Source of the DNA: Caldisericota bacterium
GTDB lineage: Bacteria; Caldisericota; JANLFM01
Direction of reading: 5' to 3'
NCBI GenBank assembly: GCA_024655965.1
Contig: JANLFL010000005.1
Coordinates: 57,860-121,859, forward strand
Length of the DNA stretch: 64,000 nucleotides
Position 1 is the first letter of the stretch. Each line of letters opens with the position of its first letter. Of the stretch, positions 15,525 to 24,547 are shown one piece after another. The notes beneath the pieces are model-generated. The model saw only the letters and a program-made list of their open reading frames with translations, searched no databases and was not told the origin of the DNA. The translations under genes were made by a program, and so were the position numbers.

Positions 15525-17816
15525 ATGGACTTGAAGGTAATAGGAAAAGGCGTCCCCAAATACGACGCCTGGGGGAAAGCAAGGGGAGAGATTATTTACG
15601 CTGACGATTTCAGCCTCCCCGGGATGCTCTATGGAAAGGTCTTCCGGTCCCCCTATCCCCGGGCGAAGATCCTGGAGATAAATGTGGAAAAGGCCCTCAA
15701 AATCCCCGGGGTTCATGCGGTGATCACCCACAAGGATGTCCCGCGGAACAACCTGAAAGCCAGATTCGGCCAGGGAACAGAAATTGGCGCTCAATTTGAG
15801 GGCTTATACCGTGTTCTTGCGGAAGGGGAGGTTCGCTATTTTGGGGAGCCCCTTGCCCTGATCGCCGCGGAGACCCTGGAGATTGCCGAGAAAGCCTGTG
15901 AACTGATCGAGGCCAAGCTCGAACCCCTCCCCGGGGTTTTCGACCCCCTCGATGCCATGCAGCCAGGGGCGCCTCAGGTTGGGGAGAAGGAGAATAACAT
16001 CGCCTCCCGCTTTAAAATTAGAAAGGGAGATGTGGAGAAAGGTTTCCAGGAAGCCGAAGTTATTGTCGAGGGCTTCTACAAAGTTGGTTATCAGGATCAC
16101 GCCTACCTTGAACCGGAAAGCGGGGTCGCCTGGGTTGACGATGATGGGACGATTGTCATCCGAGTTTCCAGCCAGGTGATCGAGCATTTTCGGGAAGTGG
16201 CGGAGGTCCTCGACCTCCCTCACAGCAAGGTAAGATACATCGGGACCTTAATTGGAGGTGGATTCGGGGGCAAAGAAGACATCACCGTAGAATCCTACCT
16301 TGCCCTTCTGGCCTGGAAGACCAGGAGGCCGGTGAAGCTCACCTATACTCGGAAAGAGTCCCTTCTGGTCCATTCCAAAAGGCACCCTTACTACATGTTC
16401 TATAAAACGGGGGCAACCAGAGATGGCAGGATCACCGCCGTCCAGGTCAAGCTCGTTTCAGACGCAGGGTCCTACGCTGCCCTTTCCCCCTGGGTCCTTT
16501 TATATTCCACGGTGGATGCCGTTGGACCATACCAAGTGGAAAATGTTAAGGTCGATTCCTACACTGTGATGACCAACACCCCGATTACCTCGGCTTTCCG
16601 AGGCTTTGGGGCACCCCAGGTGAACTTTGCCTACGAATCCCAGATGAACGAACTCGCCAAAAAGCTAAGAATGGACCCTCTGGAGTTGAGGAAGCGAAAC
16701 TTCCTAAAGCAGGGGAATTCCCTTTCCACAGGTTACGTGTACGATCGTCCCGTCCCCCTCGATGTCCTCGCTGATAAGGCCTGGGAGGCCCTTGGTCCCC
16801 GGAGGGAAAGCCACAACCCGGATATTAAAATCGGCAGGGGGCTAGCTGTGGGAATGTGCAGTTACGGGCGTTTGACCTTCCTCCACGATACCTCCCGTTC
16901 CTACGTCAGGTTGGAACTAGACGGAAGCGCCGTGATCAGGTGCGGGGTTCCCGATGTTGGTGGAGGACAGGGGCACATCCTTTCCCAGATAGTCTCCGAA
17001 GAATTGGGTGTCCCCCTCGAGAGAATTAAGATTCACGTCACTGACTCCCAGCTCACGCCACTTGCGGGAACGACCACCGCCACCAGGCAGCTATACATGT
17101 CCGGAAATGCCACCTTGAAAGCGGCTAAAGAACTCAAGCGGAGGATGCTGAACAAGGCTGCCCAGATCCTGGCTGTCAAGGAAGAGGAACTGGAAGTGGG
17201 GGAGGGGAGAATTTTCCTGAGGAGCGATCCTTCTCGTTACATTGCACTTGTTCCCCTGATAAACCGGATGTCCGGGGACGGGGAGGAACTTTTCGTTGAA
17301 GCCCAATTCAATGCGCCTTTCTCCGATGTCCCCGAGAAGGAGATTATCGAAGGGCGAACCTTTCCGGATTTTACCTTCGGGGCATACGCCGTGGAGGTGG
17401 AGGTCGACGAAAAAACCGGACAAGTCCGCCTGACCAGGATCGTTGGGGCTTATGACGTGGGCAAGGCCTTGAACCCGATTCTTGTGGAGGGACAGATGGA
17501 GGGAGGAGCAGTTCAAGGAGCCGGTTATGCTCTTCTGGAGGAAATGACGATCAAGGACGGGATCGTTCAGACCCCCTCCTTCCAGGAATACCTCATCCCC
17601 ACCTCCCTTGACGTTCCCGATGTGGAAACGATCATGATGGAAAGCGGAACCGGACTCGGCCCCTACGGAGCCAAGGGCATAGGGGAGCCCCCGATTGTGG
17701 GGATCGCCCCGGCGATCGTTAACGCCATCGATGATGCAGTTGGGGTTCGCATCACCTCCCTCCCTGCAACCTCCGAGAAAATCCTTCTCGCCCTGAAGGA
17801 AAAGAGGGAGAAGTAG
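15525..17816 (+). CDS. Molybdenum hydroxylase, molybdopterin-binding catalytic subunit (first set)
   Basis: This 763-residue subunit carries the molybdopterin centre and hydroxylates the substrate with oxygen from water. The active-site parts look complete: GGGFGGKED (about 243-251) at the cofactor, SAFRGFGAPQ with Arg359 at the position of the substrate-orienting Arg in xanthine dehydrogenase, DVGGGQGH (near 477) and GAKGIGEPP with the catalytic base Glu721. The AFRGFG form is the xanthine dehydrogenase type and differs from the AYRCSFR loop of CO dehydrogenase, so CO oxidation is unlikely. A purine, another N-heterocycle or an aldehyde would fit. GGAGGAGG lies before the ATG. No maturation factor such as XdhC is in the window. 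Confidence 0.92.
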   Translation: MDLKVIGKGVPKYDAWGKARGEIIYADDFSLPGMLYGKVFRSPYPRAKILEINVEKALKIPGVHAVITHKDVPRNNLKARFGQGTEIGAQFEGLYRVLAEGEVRYFGEPLALIAAETLEIAEKACELIEAKLEPLPGVFDPLDAMQPGAPQVGEKENNIASRFKIRKGDVEKGFQEAEVIVEGFYKVGYQDHAYLEPESGVAWVDDDGTIVIRVSSQVIEHFREVAEVLDLPHSKVRYIGTLIGGGFGGKEDITVESYLALLAWKTRRPVKLTYTRKESLLVHSKRHPYYMFYKTGATRDGRITAVQVKLVSDAGSYAALSPWVLLYSTVDAVGPYQVENVKVDSYTVMTNTPITSAFRGFGAPQVNFAYESQMNELAKKLRMDPLELRKRNFLKQGNSLSTGYVYDRPVPLDVLADKAWEALGPRRESHNPDIKIGRGLAVGMCSYGRLTFLHDTSRSYVRLELDGSAVIRCGVPDVGGGQGHILSQIVSEELGVPLERIKIHVTDSQLTPLAGTTTATRQLYMSGNATLKAAKELKRRMLNKAAQILAVKEEELEVGEGRIFLRSDPSRYIALVPLINRMSGDGEELFVEAQFNAPFSDVPEKEIIEGRTFPDFTFGAYAVEVEVDEKTGQVRLTRIVGAYDVGKALNPILVEGQMEGGAVQGAGYALLEEMTIKDGIVQTPSFQEYLIPTSLDVPDVETIMMESGTGLGPYGAKGIGEPPIVGIAPAIVNAIDDAVGVRITSLPATSEKILLALKEKREK

Positions 17817-17818
17817 GG

Positions 17819-20149
17819 ATGTTCAATGTAGTCTCAAAAATTACTTCCCGAGTTGACGGCGAGGCAAAGGCCCGGGGACTGGAGAAATTCCCAAGCGATA
17901 TTTACCTTCCCGGAATGTTATTCGCCGCCGTTTTGAGAAGCCCTCACCCCCATGCGGAAATTTTAAAAATTGATACCAGTGAAGCTGAGGGGATGGGGGC
18001 GGTTTGCCTTACTCCAGATGATGTTCCTGACGTTCTTTACAACGAAAGGGGAGTGAGCATTCCCGCCCGGACCTTCCGAGATCGGAGGGTCCTCCCAAAA
18101 AAGGCGAGGCACTTTGGGGAAGCCATCGCTGCGGTTGCTGCCCCCACCGAGGAGCTCACTTTCAAGGCTTTGAAAGCCCTGAAAGTGGAATATCGAGTCC
18201 TTCCCCCAGTCCTGGACCCAGTAAAAGCCATGGAACCTTCCTCTCCCCAGCTTTATGAAAAGGTCTATTTCGGGGATGAGGAGGTAGCCATCAAAAACAA
18301 CATCGCCTGCGAAAGGGAGATTTCCGTGGGGAACGCCCGGGAAGCCATTGCCTCCTCCGATTTTGTCATCGAAGAGGAATACTCCCTCCCCCGGGTTTAT
18401 CACTTTCAGATGGAGACCAAGTCGGCAGTTTGCAGTCCCGATAATGATGGAAGCCTTACTATCTGGTGCACGACCCAGTCCATTCACAACGTCCGCATCC
18501 TTATCGGCTCCATTTTTGGCATCCCCCTGAGCAAGGTGAATGTGAAAAGGATCCCTGTGGGCGGATCATTCGGCTCAAGCATCCAAATGAACTCCATCAT
18601 CCCCATCTGCGCCGCTTTAGCCTTGAAATCCGGGAAACCGGTAAAGCTTGTTTCCTCCAGGGAGGAAGACATGTACGATCACTGCAAGTATCCCTCGAGG
18701 ATCCGACTGAAGGTGGGGGTAAACAGGGACATGACCATCCAGGGGGTGGAAGCCGAGGTCCTGGTGGATATTGGAGCTCACCAGATTCAGGCATATCCTC
18801 TATTGGGGAGCATGGCGGGATGGCTTGTTTCCCTTTACAAGTGGAAGAACCTTGAGTACCGGGGCCGGGCCATTTACACCAACAAGGTCCCGGCCTGTGC
18901 CATGCAGGGGTACGGCAACCCCCAGATGAATTTTGCCGTGGAGTCCCACATTGACTTGATCTGCGAGAAGTGTGGCTTTGACCCGATGGAGTTCCGCCTT
19001 AAGAATTACGTTGGAGTGGGGGACGAGTTCTGGGGGCAGGGCCCCACGGTACGCTCAATTATCAAGAGCTGCGGGCTGGAGGAATCCCTGAAAGTTGGCT
19101 CAGAGCTCATCGATTGGAAAAGCAGGGGAAATCCCAGGGAGAAGACCGGGCGCTTCCGGAGAGGGATTGGCCTGGCCAGAGGCTTCCACACCTCCGGAGC
19201 AGGAGCCCCGGGTCCCGCTGAAGTGATTGACTATTCCGGCGCGACCGTCAAGATCAACGAAGACGGAAGTGTGGATGTGATCACAGCGGTGATGGATCTG
19301 GGAGGAGGGACCTGGGACGCTATTTTGAAAATCGTTGCCGAGGAGCTCTGCCTTCCCCTGGAAAAGGTCAACCTCTCACCAGCGGATACCCGGACCACCG
19401 TTTACGATGTCTGCACCCACGCCTCCCGGGGTGTTTTTGCGGGTGGAGGAGCCGCGCATAAAGCCGCTAGAGAGGTCAAGAAAAAGGTCATGGAAATCGC
19501 AGGTACCCTCCTTGGGGAGCACCCGGAAAATCTGGAAATGATATTCGACCCCCAGAGGAACCACGCCGTGATCCAGCCCCTTGGGGCCCCATCGAAATCC
19601 TTAACCCTTGGGGAGGTCGCCAGGCTGGCGATGATCAACGGCCTAGGAAGCATCGCTTCCACCGTAAGCTTTAGGCAGAAAACCTGCCCTCCCTCCTTCG
19701 TGACCAATTTCATTGAGGTTGAGGTTGACACACTTACAGGAAGGGTAAGGCTGGTCAAGGCGGTTTGTATTGCTGATTGTGGGACCCCAGTCAACCCTGA
19801 CGGGGTTAAGGGCCAGCTGATCGGTTCCCTTGCCCGCTATGGGGGATACGCCCTCTGCGAGGAAGGGGAATACAACGATCAGGGAAGGTTGAAATCAGAG
19901 GGGTTCGTCACGGACAACAAGATTTTCACTTCCCAGGAGATGCCCCTTTCCCAGAATGTCCTGGTCCACTTCACCAAGACCTATGAGCCCACCGGTCCCT
20001 TGGGGGCCAAGGGAATCGGGGAAGCTGCGGGGAATTCGGTGGCTTCCGCAATAGCCAATGCAGTTTCGAACGCCCTAGGGATTCGGTTCACCGCCCTTCC
20101 CATCACCCCCGAGAAGGTCCTTTCCGCCTTGAAAAGGGAGGAGGATTGA
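17819..20149 (+). CDS. Molybdenum hydroxylase, molybdopterin-binding subunit (second set, divergent active site)
   Basis: The 776-residue product is a second catalytic-type subunit in the same operon, starting 2 bases after the first. The fold and the catalytic base are present (GAKGIGEAAG, Glu735; DLGGGTWD near 488). Two active-site motifs differ: the cofactor motif reads GGSFGSS (about 247) instead of GGGFGG, and the substrate-loop motif reads AMQGYGNPQ with Gln363 in place of the Arg seen in subunit one. It is therefore likely to act on a different substrate or run a different reaction than its neighbour. The FAD and 2Fe-2S genes that follow probably complete its own complex. Confidence 0.9.
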   Translation: MFNVVSKITSRVDGEAKARGLEKFPSDIYLPGMLFAAVLRSPHPHAEILKIDTSEAEGMGAVCLTPDDVPDVLYNERGVSIPARTFRDRRVLPKKARHFGEAIAAVAAPTEELTFKALKALKVEYRVLPPVLDPVKAMEPSSPQLYEKVYFGDEEVAIKNNIACEREISVGNAREAIASSDFVIEEEYSLPRVYHFQMETKSAVCSPDNDGSLTIWCTTQSIHNVRILIGSIFGIPLSKVNVKRIPVGGSFGSSIQMNSIIPICAALALKSGKPVKLVSSREEDMYDHCKYPSRIRLKVGVNRDMTIQGVEAEVLVDIGAHQIQAYPLLGSMAGWLVSLYKWKNLEYRGRAIYTNKVPACAMQGYGNPQMNFAVESHIDLICEKCGFDPMEFRLKNYVGVGDEFWGQGPTVRSIIKSCGLEESLKVGSELIDWKSRGNPREKTGRFRRGIGLARGFHTSGAGAPGPAEVIDYSGATVKINEDGSVDVITAVMDLGGGTWDAILKIVAEELCLPLEKVNLSPADTRTTVYDVCTHASRGVFAGGGAAHKAAREVKKKVMEIAGTLLGEHPENLEMIFDPQRNHAVIQPLGAPSKSLTLGEVARLAMINGLGSIASTVSFRQKTCPPSFVTNFIEVEVDTLTGRVRLVKAVCIADCGTPVNPDGVKGQLIGSLARYGGYALCEEGEYNDQGRLKSEGFVTDNKIFTSQEMPLSQNVLVHFTKTYEPTGPLGAKGIGEAAGNSVASAIANAVSNALGIRFTALPITPEKVLSALKREED

Positions 20150-20150
20150 G

Positions 20151-21041
20151 ATGGAAACCAACACCAGGATTCTCTCTTCCGAATTTGAATATTTTGAGCC
20201 TAAAAGTGTTGAGGAGACCCTCGACCTCCTTTCCCGTTACGGAGAAAAGGCCCGACTGATCGCCGGGGGAACGGACCTCCTTGTTAAAATGAAAAGGGAA
20301 CTCCTCCATCCTGAAATTCTAATCTCCCTATCCCGGGTTCCGGAATTGAATTTCGTAAAGGAGGATGATGATTCCTTCAGAATTGGGGCAGCTACTACTC
20401 TTTCCGAACTTGAAAAGAACCCCTCGATTGGAAGAACTTTGAGTGCTCTTTACGAGGCAGTAAGGTCCATGGCGGCACCAGCAATTCGGAACATGGGGAC
20501 GATCGGCGGGAACCTTGCGAATGGATCCCCTGCGGCAGACACCGCTCCTCCCCTTCAGGCATTCGGTTCCTTTCTGAAGTTAAAATCAAAAAACGGGGAA
20601 AGGACGCTCCCACTTGAGGAATTTTTTCTCGGTCCGGGAAAGACCGCACTCTCATTTGAGGAGATGATTTCGGAAATAGTTGTCCCCAAGCCCCCTGTCA
20701 ATTCTGGTTCCGCTTTCCTCAAACTGGGGAGGGTTTCCTTTGACATGGCAAAAATCAACGTCGCGGTTTACCTGGAAAGGGAAGGAAGGAGATGCTCCAT
20801 GTGCCGGATTTCCTTGGGCTCTGTTGCTCCTACCCCCATCAGGGCGTTTTCTGCTGAAAAACTCCCTCAAGGGGAGAATTTTAGGGAATCCCTGATCAAG
20901 GCGGTTTCCCTGAAATGCCAGGAGGAGATAAAGCCGATTGACGATGTTCGCTCCACATTGAAATACCGAAAGGCCGTCTGCCCCGTCATGGTGGAGGAAG
21001 CCCTGAAGGCAGCCTGGGAAAGGTGCGGAGGTTCGCTGTGA
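20151..21041 (+). CDS. Molybdenum hydroxylase, FAD-binding subunit (second set)
   Basis: The 296-residue product has the same fold as the first FAD subunit but follows the consensus more closely: LIAGGTDLLVKMKRE (about 35-50) and IRNMGTIGGNLANGSPAAD (about 108-126), both FAD-contacting. The C-terminal domain ends in IDDVRSTLKYRKAV. GGGAGGAGG lies before the ATG, which starts 1 base after the second Mo subunit. Together with its neighbours it makes a second heterotrimer; exchange of subunits between the two sets is possible and cannot be judged here. Confidence 0.92.
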   Translation: METNTRILSSEFEYFEPKSVEETLDLLSRYGEKARLIAGGTDLLVKMKRELLHPEILISLSRVPELNFVKEDDDSFRIGAATTLSELEKNPSIGRTLSALYEAVRSMAAPAIRNMGTIGGNLANGSPAADTAPPLQAFGSFLKLKSKNGERTLPLEEFFLGPGKTALSFEEMISEIVVPKPPVNSGSAFLKLGRVSFDMAKINVAVYLEREGRRCSMCRISLGSVAPTPIRAFSAEKLPQGENFRESLIKAVSLKCQEEIKPIDDVRSTLKYRKAVCPVMVEEALKAAWERCGGSL

Positions 21042-21499
21042 AAGAAAGGGAGATCACCTTAAAAATTAACGGAAAAGAAAACAGGTTCAGGGTCAAGTCC
21101 AACACTTTGCTTTTGAACCTCCTCAGGGATTCGGGAATTACCGGTCCCAAATACGGCTGTGGAATAGGGGAATGCGGTGCCTGCTCCGTTCTCCTTGATG
21201 GGAGACTTGTCCTTTCCTGCCTGACCCTGGCCATTTCCTGCGACGGGAAGGAGGTCACCACCGCTGAGGGTCTGTCACCCGAAAAAGAACCCCATCCCAT
21301 TGCCCGCTCCTTAATCGAACATGGAGCAATTCAGTGCGGGTTCTGCACTCCTGGGATGGTTGTCGCATCCAAGTCCCTGTTTGATGAAAATCCCAATCCT
21401 TCCGAGGAGGAAATTCGCGAGTACCTCAGGGGGAACCTCTGCCGCTGCACGGGATATACTCCGATCGTTGAAGCCCTGCTCGATTTTAAAAGGAAATAA
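21038..21499 (+). CDS. Molybdenum hydroxylase, 2Fe-2S subunit (second set)
   Basis: The 153-residue product has both iron-sulphur domains: CGIGECGACSVLLDG plus the SCLTLA Cys, then IQCGFCTPGMV and NLCRCTGYTPI. The length is typical, without the tail seen in the first small subunit. I chose the GTG at 21038, which overlaps the preceding stop in GTGA and has GGAGG (21027-21031) 6 bases before it; an in-frame GTG at 21023 is less well placed. It is the last gene of the operon. No terminator hairpin is evident before the pckG promoter. Confidence 0.92.
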   Translation: MKEREITLKINGKENRFRVKSNTLLLNLLRDSGITGPKYGCGIGECGACSVLLDGRLVLSCLTLAISCDGKEVTTAEGLSPEKEPHPIARSLIEHGAIQCGFCTPGMVVASKSLFDENPNPSEEEIREYLRGNLCRCTGYTPIVEALLDFKRK

Positions 21500-21510
21500 T
21501 ATCCCCAGGT

Positions 21511-21573
21511 AAGTGCAATAAACTTTTCAAAGCGATATAATTAAAAAGTGCAAGAATGCTTGCTTTTTGCACT
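21511..21573 (+). promoter_or_regulatory. pckG promoter with repeated AAGTGCAA elements
   Basis: A consensus TATAAT lies at 21536-21541. AAGTGCAA occurs at 21511-21518, where the -35 box would be, and again at 21546-21553 just after the -10. TTGCACT at 21567-21573 forms an inverted repeat with the second copy. No TTGACA-like -35 is present, so the AAGTGCAA copy may be the site of an activator. The inner GCAAG-AATG-CTTGC can also form a small hairpin. Confidence 0.5.
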
Positions 21574-21609
21574 ATATGAGAATAACCGTTTCCCAGGAGG
21601 TTTTATGAA

Positions 21610-23496
21610 ATGGAACGTCCCGCCGAGGAAATTTTAAAACGAAGGCTCTCACCCCTTGCCTTGGAGAGGGTAAAAAGCATTCCCAACCCCCGTCTTCATG
21701 AGTTTCTGGCAAGGTATCTCGAACTTTTAAATCCGGAAAAGGTTTACGTTTCCATTGGAACCCCGGAGGACCTGGAATATATCAGGAAGAAAGCCCTGGA
21801 GTACGGAGAGGAAAAGCCCCTTGCAACCCCCGGCCATACCATCCATTTCGACAACTACGGAGACCAGGGGAGGGACAAAAAGAATACCGGCATTCTCGTC
21901 CCCAAAGGGGTGGACCTTGGGCCATCCATTGAGACCAAGGATCGCGATTGGGCCCTTCAGGACATTCAGGAGATCATGCGGGGGATCATGACTGGAAAGG
22001 AGGCCTTCGTCTCCTTCTACTGCCTCGGTCCCGCGAACTCCATCTTTTCAATTCCCTGCGTGCAGATTACCGATTCATCCTACGTTGCCCATTCCGAAAA
22101 CATTCTCTACCGTCAGGGTTATTCTGAGTTCCTCAGGCAGGGCCCTGATGCCCGGTTTTTCAAGTTCGTTCACTCCCAGGGAGAGGTCGACGAGAGGAAG
22201 ACCTCCAAAAACTTGGACAAGCGCCGGATCTACATCGACTTGGAGGAGGACATCGTCTACAGCGTGAACACCCAGTACGGGGGAAACACCATCGGTTTGA
22301 AGAAGCTGGCGATGCGTCTGGCGATTTACCACGCTTCAAAGGAAGGGTGGCTGACCGAGCACATGCTGGTCATGGGAGTCCACGGTCCGGGAGGGAGGGT
22401 CACCTATTTAACCGGAGCCTTCCCCTCCCTCTGCGGAAAGACTTCCACGGCTATGCTCGAGGGAGAATCCATTCTGGGGGACGACATCGCCTATTTGAGG
22501 AAAAAGGACGGAAGGGTTTTCGCGGTCAATGTCGAGCAGGGAATGTTCGGCATCATTCAGGGGATTAACTCTAAGGACGACCCCATTCAATGGAAAGCCT
22601 TGCACAGTCCCGGAGAGATCATCTTCTCCAACGTCCTCGTCACCCCCGAAGGGAAGGTTCACTGGCAGGGAAAAGATGGGGAAGTTCCCCCCAGGGGTGA
22701 AAACCACTCCGGGGAATGGTGGATCGGCAAGAAGGATGAAAGTGGGAAGGAAATCCCTTGCTCCCATCCCAACGCCCGATTCACCCTCAGCTTGTCTTCC
22801 CTTGAAAACGTGGACCCCAGGCTTCACGATCCTCAGGGTGTGGAGATCGGCGGCGTTGTCTACGGGGGAAGGGACTCCGATACCTCCTGCCCCGTTGAGG
22901 AATCCTTCGGCTGGGAACACGGGATCATCACCAAGGGAGCCATCCTGGAATCGGAAACCACCGCCGCGACCCTGGGGAAGGTGGGTGTCCGGGAGTGGAA
23001 CCCGATGTCCAATTTGGATTTTCTCTCCATCCCCGTTGGCCGCTATATTCAGATCAACTTGGATTTTGGGAAGGAATTGAAAAACCCTCCCCGGATTTTC
23101 GCCGTGAATTACTTCCTCAAGGATGCCAACGGGAAATTCCTCAACGAGAAGAACGACAAAAAGGTCTGGTACAAGTGGATGGAGCTGCGGATCAACGGGG
23201 AAGTGGGAGCCCTTGAGACCCCTACTGGCCTGATCCCCAAGTACGAGGACCTCAAACCCCTATTCCAAAAGATCCTGAACAAGGAATACACCAAAGAGGA
23301 ATACCTGGAACAGTTCAAGGTTAGGATTCCAGAACACCTGGCGAAGATCGAAAGGGTGAAAGCCATCTTCGAGGAAAAGGTCAAGGATACACCCCCGGTC
23401 CTCTTTGAGGTCCTTGAAGCCCAGAAAAGAAGGCTTCTGGAGTTCCGGGAGAAATTCGGGGATTACGTCTCCCCTGACCAGTTAACCCCGAAATAA
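21610..23496 (+). CDS. pckG: Phosphoenolpyruvate carboxykinase (GTP)
   Basis: The 628-residue enzyme interconverts oxaloacetate and phosphoenolpyruvate with GTP/GDP, linking the C4 acid pool with gluconeogenesis; in fermenters it can run towards oxaloacetate. The GTP-type signature is clear: FPSLCGKTSTAMLEG (P-loop, near 275-290, with the reactive Cys), the EGWLTEHMLVMGVHGPGG substrate region, and FGWEHGIITKGAILESETTAA. The length is slightly above the 600-620 usual for the family. AGGAGG lies 9 bases before the ATG. It has its own promoter, so it is probably regulated apart from the hydroxylase operon. Confidence 0.96.
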   Translation: MERPAEEILKRRLSPLALERVKSIPNPRLHEFLARYLELLNPEKVYVSIGTPEDLEYIRKKALEYGEEKPLATPGHTIHFDNYGDQGRDKKNTGILVPKGVDLGPSIETKDRDWALQDIQEIMRGIMTGKEAFVSFYCLGPANSIFSIPCVQITDSSYVAHSENILYRQGYSEFLRQGPDARFFKFVHSQGEVDERKTSKNLDKRRIYIDLEEDIVYSVNTQYGGNTIGLKKLAMRLAIYHASKEGWLTEHMLVMGVHGPGGRVTYLTGAFPSLCGKTSTAMLEGESILGDDIAYLRKKDGRVFAVNVEQGMFGIIQGINSKDDPIQWKALHSPGEIIFSNVLVTPEGKVHWQGKDGEVPPRGENHSGEWWIGKKDESGKEIPCSHPNARFTLSLSSLENVDPRLHDPQGVEIGGVVYGGRDSDTSCPVEESFGWEHGIITKGAILESETTAATLGKVGVREWNPMSNLDFLSIPVGRYIQINLDFGKELKNPPRIFAVNYFLKDANGKFLNEKNDKKVWYKWMELRINGEVGALETPTGLIPKYEDLKPLFQKILNKEYTKEEYLEQFKVRIPEHLAKIERVKAIFEEKVKDTPPVLFEVLEAQKRRLLEFREKFGDYVSPDQLTPK

Positions 23497-23557
23497 GCTG
23501 ATCCCCAGTTTATAAATCCCTCCGTTTCCTCTATGATTTCCTGAGGAGGAAAGAGAG

Positions 23558-24205
23558 ATGGTTTTGCCCTGGTGGGAAATGCTTTTAAGATTGTTCCTGG
23601 CGGCGGTGGCCGGAGGAATCGTGGGCCTGGAAAGGGAAATGACCGGGAAGCCTGCCGGATTGAGGACCATGATCCTTGTTTCCCTGGGCTCCGGGCTGTT
23701 CATGATCCTTTCCATTTCTGCCTTCCCGTCTGGTTCCACAGACCTGGGAAGGGTCGCTGCGGGAGTGGTCACCGGAATCGGCTTCCTCGGGGCCGGGGCG
23801 ATCTTCAAGGAAGGAGTGACCATCCGCGGCTTGACCACTGCGGCCACCATCTGGGTCACCTGCGGGCTTGGCCTGGCCATTGGCGCGGGACTCTACCTTG
23901 AGGCCTTTTTCACCCTCCTTTTGGCCATCATCGCCCTTGTAGTCCTTCATCCGGTGGAGGAATCGGTTCCCAAGCAAAAACTTTATCGACTTTCCCTCAC
24001 TCTTAATCCCAAGCCTGAGCGGATGAATGACCTTTTCTCATATCTAAGGGAGATAGGGGCAAGGATCGAGGAGGTTGAACAGGAGGATGCAGGAGGGACC
24101 TGGAAAATTTCCCTGATCGTTCCCTCCAAAATCCGGATTGAAGAACTTCTTAAAGTGATGCCTGAATACGCCAACTCTTATGCCGTATCCCTGGAGAAAA
24201 GGTAA
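23558..24205 (+). CDS. MgtC/SapB family membrane protein
   Basis: The 215-residue product has the MgtC N-terminal membrane domain: LLRLFLAAVAGGIVGLERE (9-27), then GLRTMILVSLGSGLFM and VVTGIGFLGAGAIFKEG with GLTTAATIWV, giving about four to five helices up to residue 128. The C-terminal soluble part (about 140-215) has the beta-alpha pattern of the ACT-like domain found in many MgtC proteins. MgtC proteins affect magnesium homeostasis and ATP synthase in some bacteria; the exact role here is unknown. GGAGG precedes the ATG, 61 bases after pckG. A possible co-transcription with pckG is not excluded. Confidence 0.88.
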   Translation: MVLPWWEMLLRLFLAAVAGGIVGLEREMTGKPAGLRTMILVSLGSGLFMILSISAFPSGSTDLGRVAAGVVTGIGFLGAGAIFKEGVTIRGLTTAATIWVTCGLGLAIGAGLYLEAFFTLLLAIIALVVLHPVEESVPKQKLYRLSLTLNPKPERMNDLFSYLREIGARIEEVEQEDAGGTWKISLIVPSKIRIEELLKVMPEYANSYAVSLEKR

Positions 24206-24427
24206 AGGAAAAACCACCAAAAATTCTCGGTAAAGTTTCTCCCCCGGCTTTTGAATAAAATTAAAAACCATTATCTCCTTTTTTCCATTTTTTCTGCAAT
24301 CCAGGATGGTTTTGGGATTTCTTTTGTTCCTTGTTTCTTTAGGGAACGCCCAAACCCAATTTTTTGAGGAATAGGGAAAGAGGAAATTGAAAGCCTCGTG
24401 CTGGAATTTCTTTAGTGGGTCCGGGTA

Positions 24428-24455
24428 CAAGAAAAGTCCTAAAAGAGGACCTTTT
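24428..24455 (-). terminator. Intrinsic terminator of tRNA-Arg
   Basis: On the minus strand, 16 bases after the encoded CCA, GTCCT-cttttAGGAC forms a hairpin extended by AAAAG/TTTT pairing and followed by TTTTCTT. The region between this and the MgtC gene (24206-24427) shows no supported gene. Confidence 0.6.
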
Positions 24456-24471
24456 GGGAAAGGCTTAGACC

Positions 24472-24547
24472 TGGCGCGCCCGACAGGAGTCGAACCTGCA
24501 GCCTACGGCTCCGGAGGCCGTCGCTCTGTCCCTTGAGCTACGGGCGC
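24472..24547 (-). tRNA. tRNA-Arg (anticodon CCG)
   Basis: The minus strand folds as a standard cloverleaf: acceptor GCGCCCG/CGGGCGC, anticodon stem ACGGC/GCCGT around loop CTCCGGA (anticodon CCG, codon CGG), T-loop TTCGACT, and encoded CCA. A TATAAT (24604-24609, minus strand) lies upstream, but no clear -35 is seen. Confidence 0.95.

Noticed and set aside
13455..21499. Aerobic-type CO dehydrogenase operon
   Set aside because: The catalytic loop reads AFRGFG or AMQGYG, not the AYRCSFR of form I CO dehydrogenase, and the usual cox accessory genes are missing.
24044..24430. A 128-codon minus-strand frame after the MgtC gene
   Set aside because: Over a third is the opposite strand of the MgtC gene, no promoter or ribosome site, and the composition does not look protein-like.
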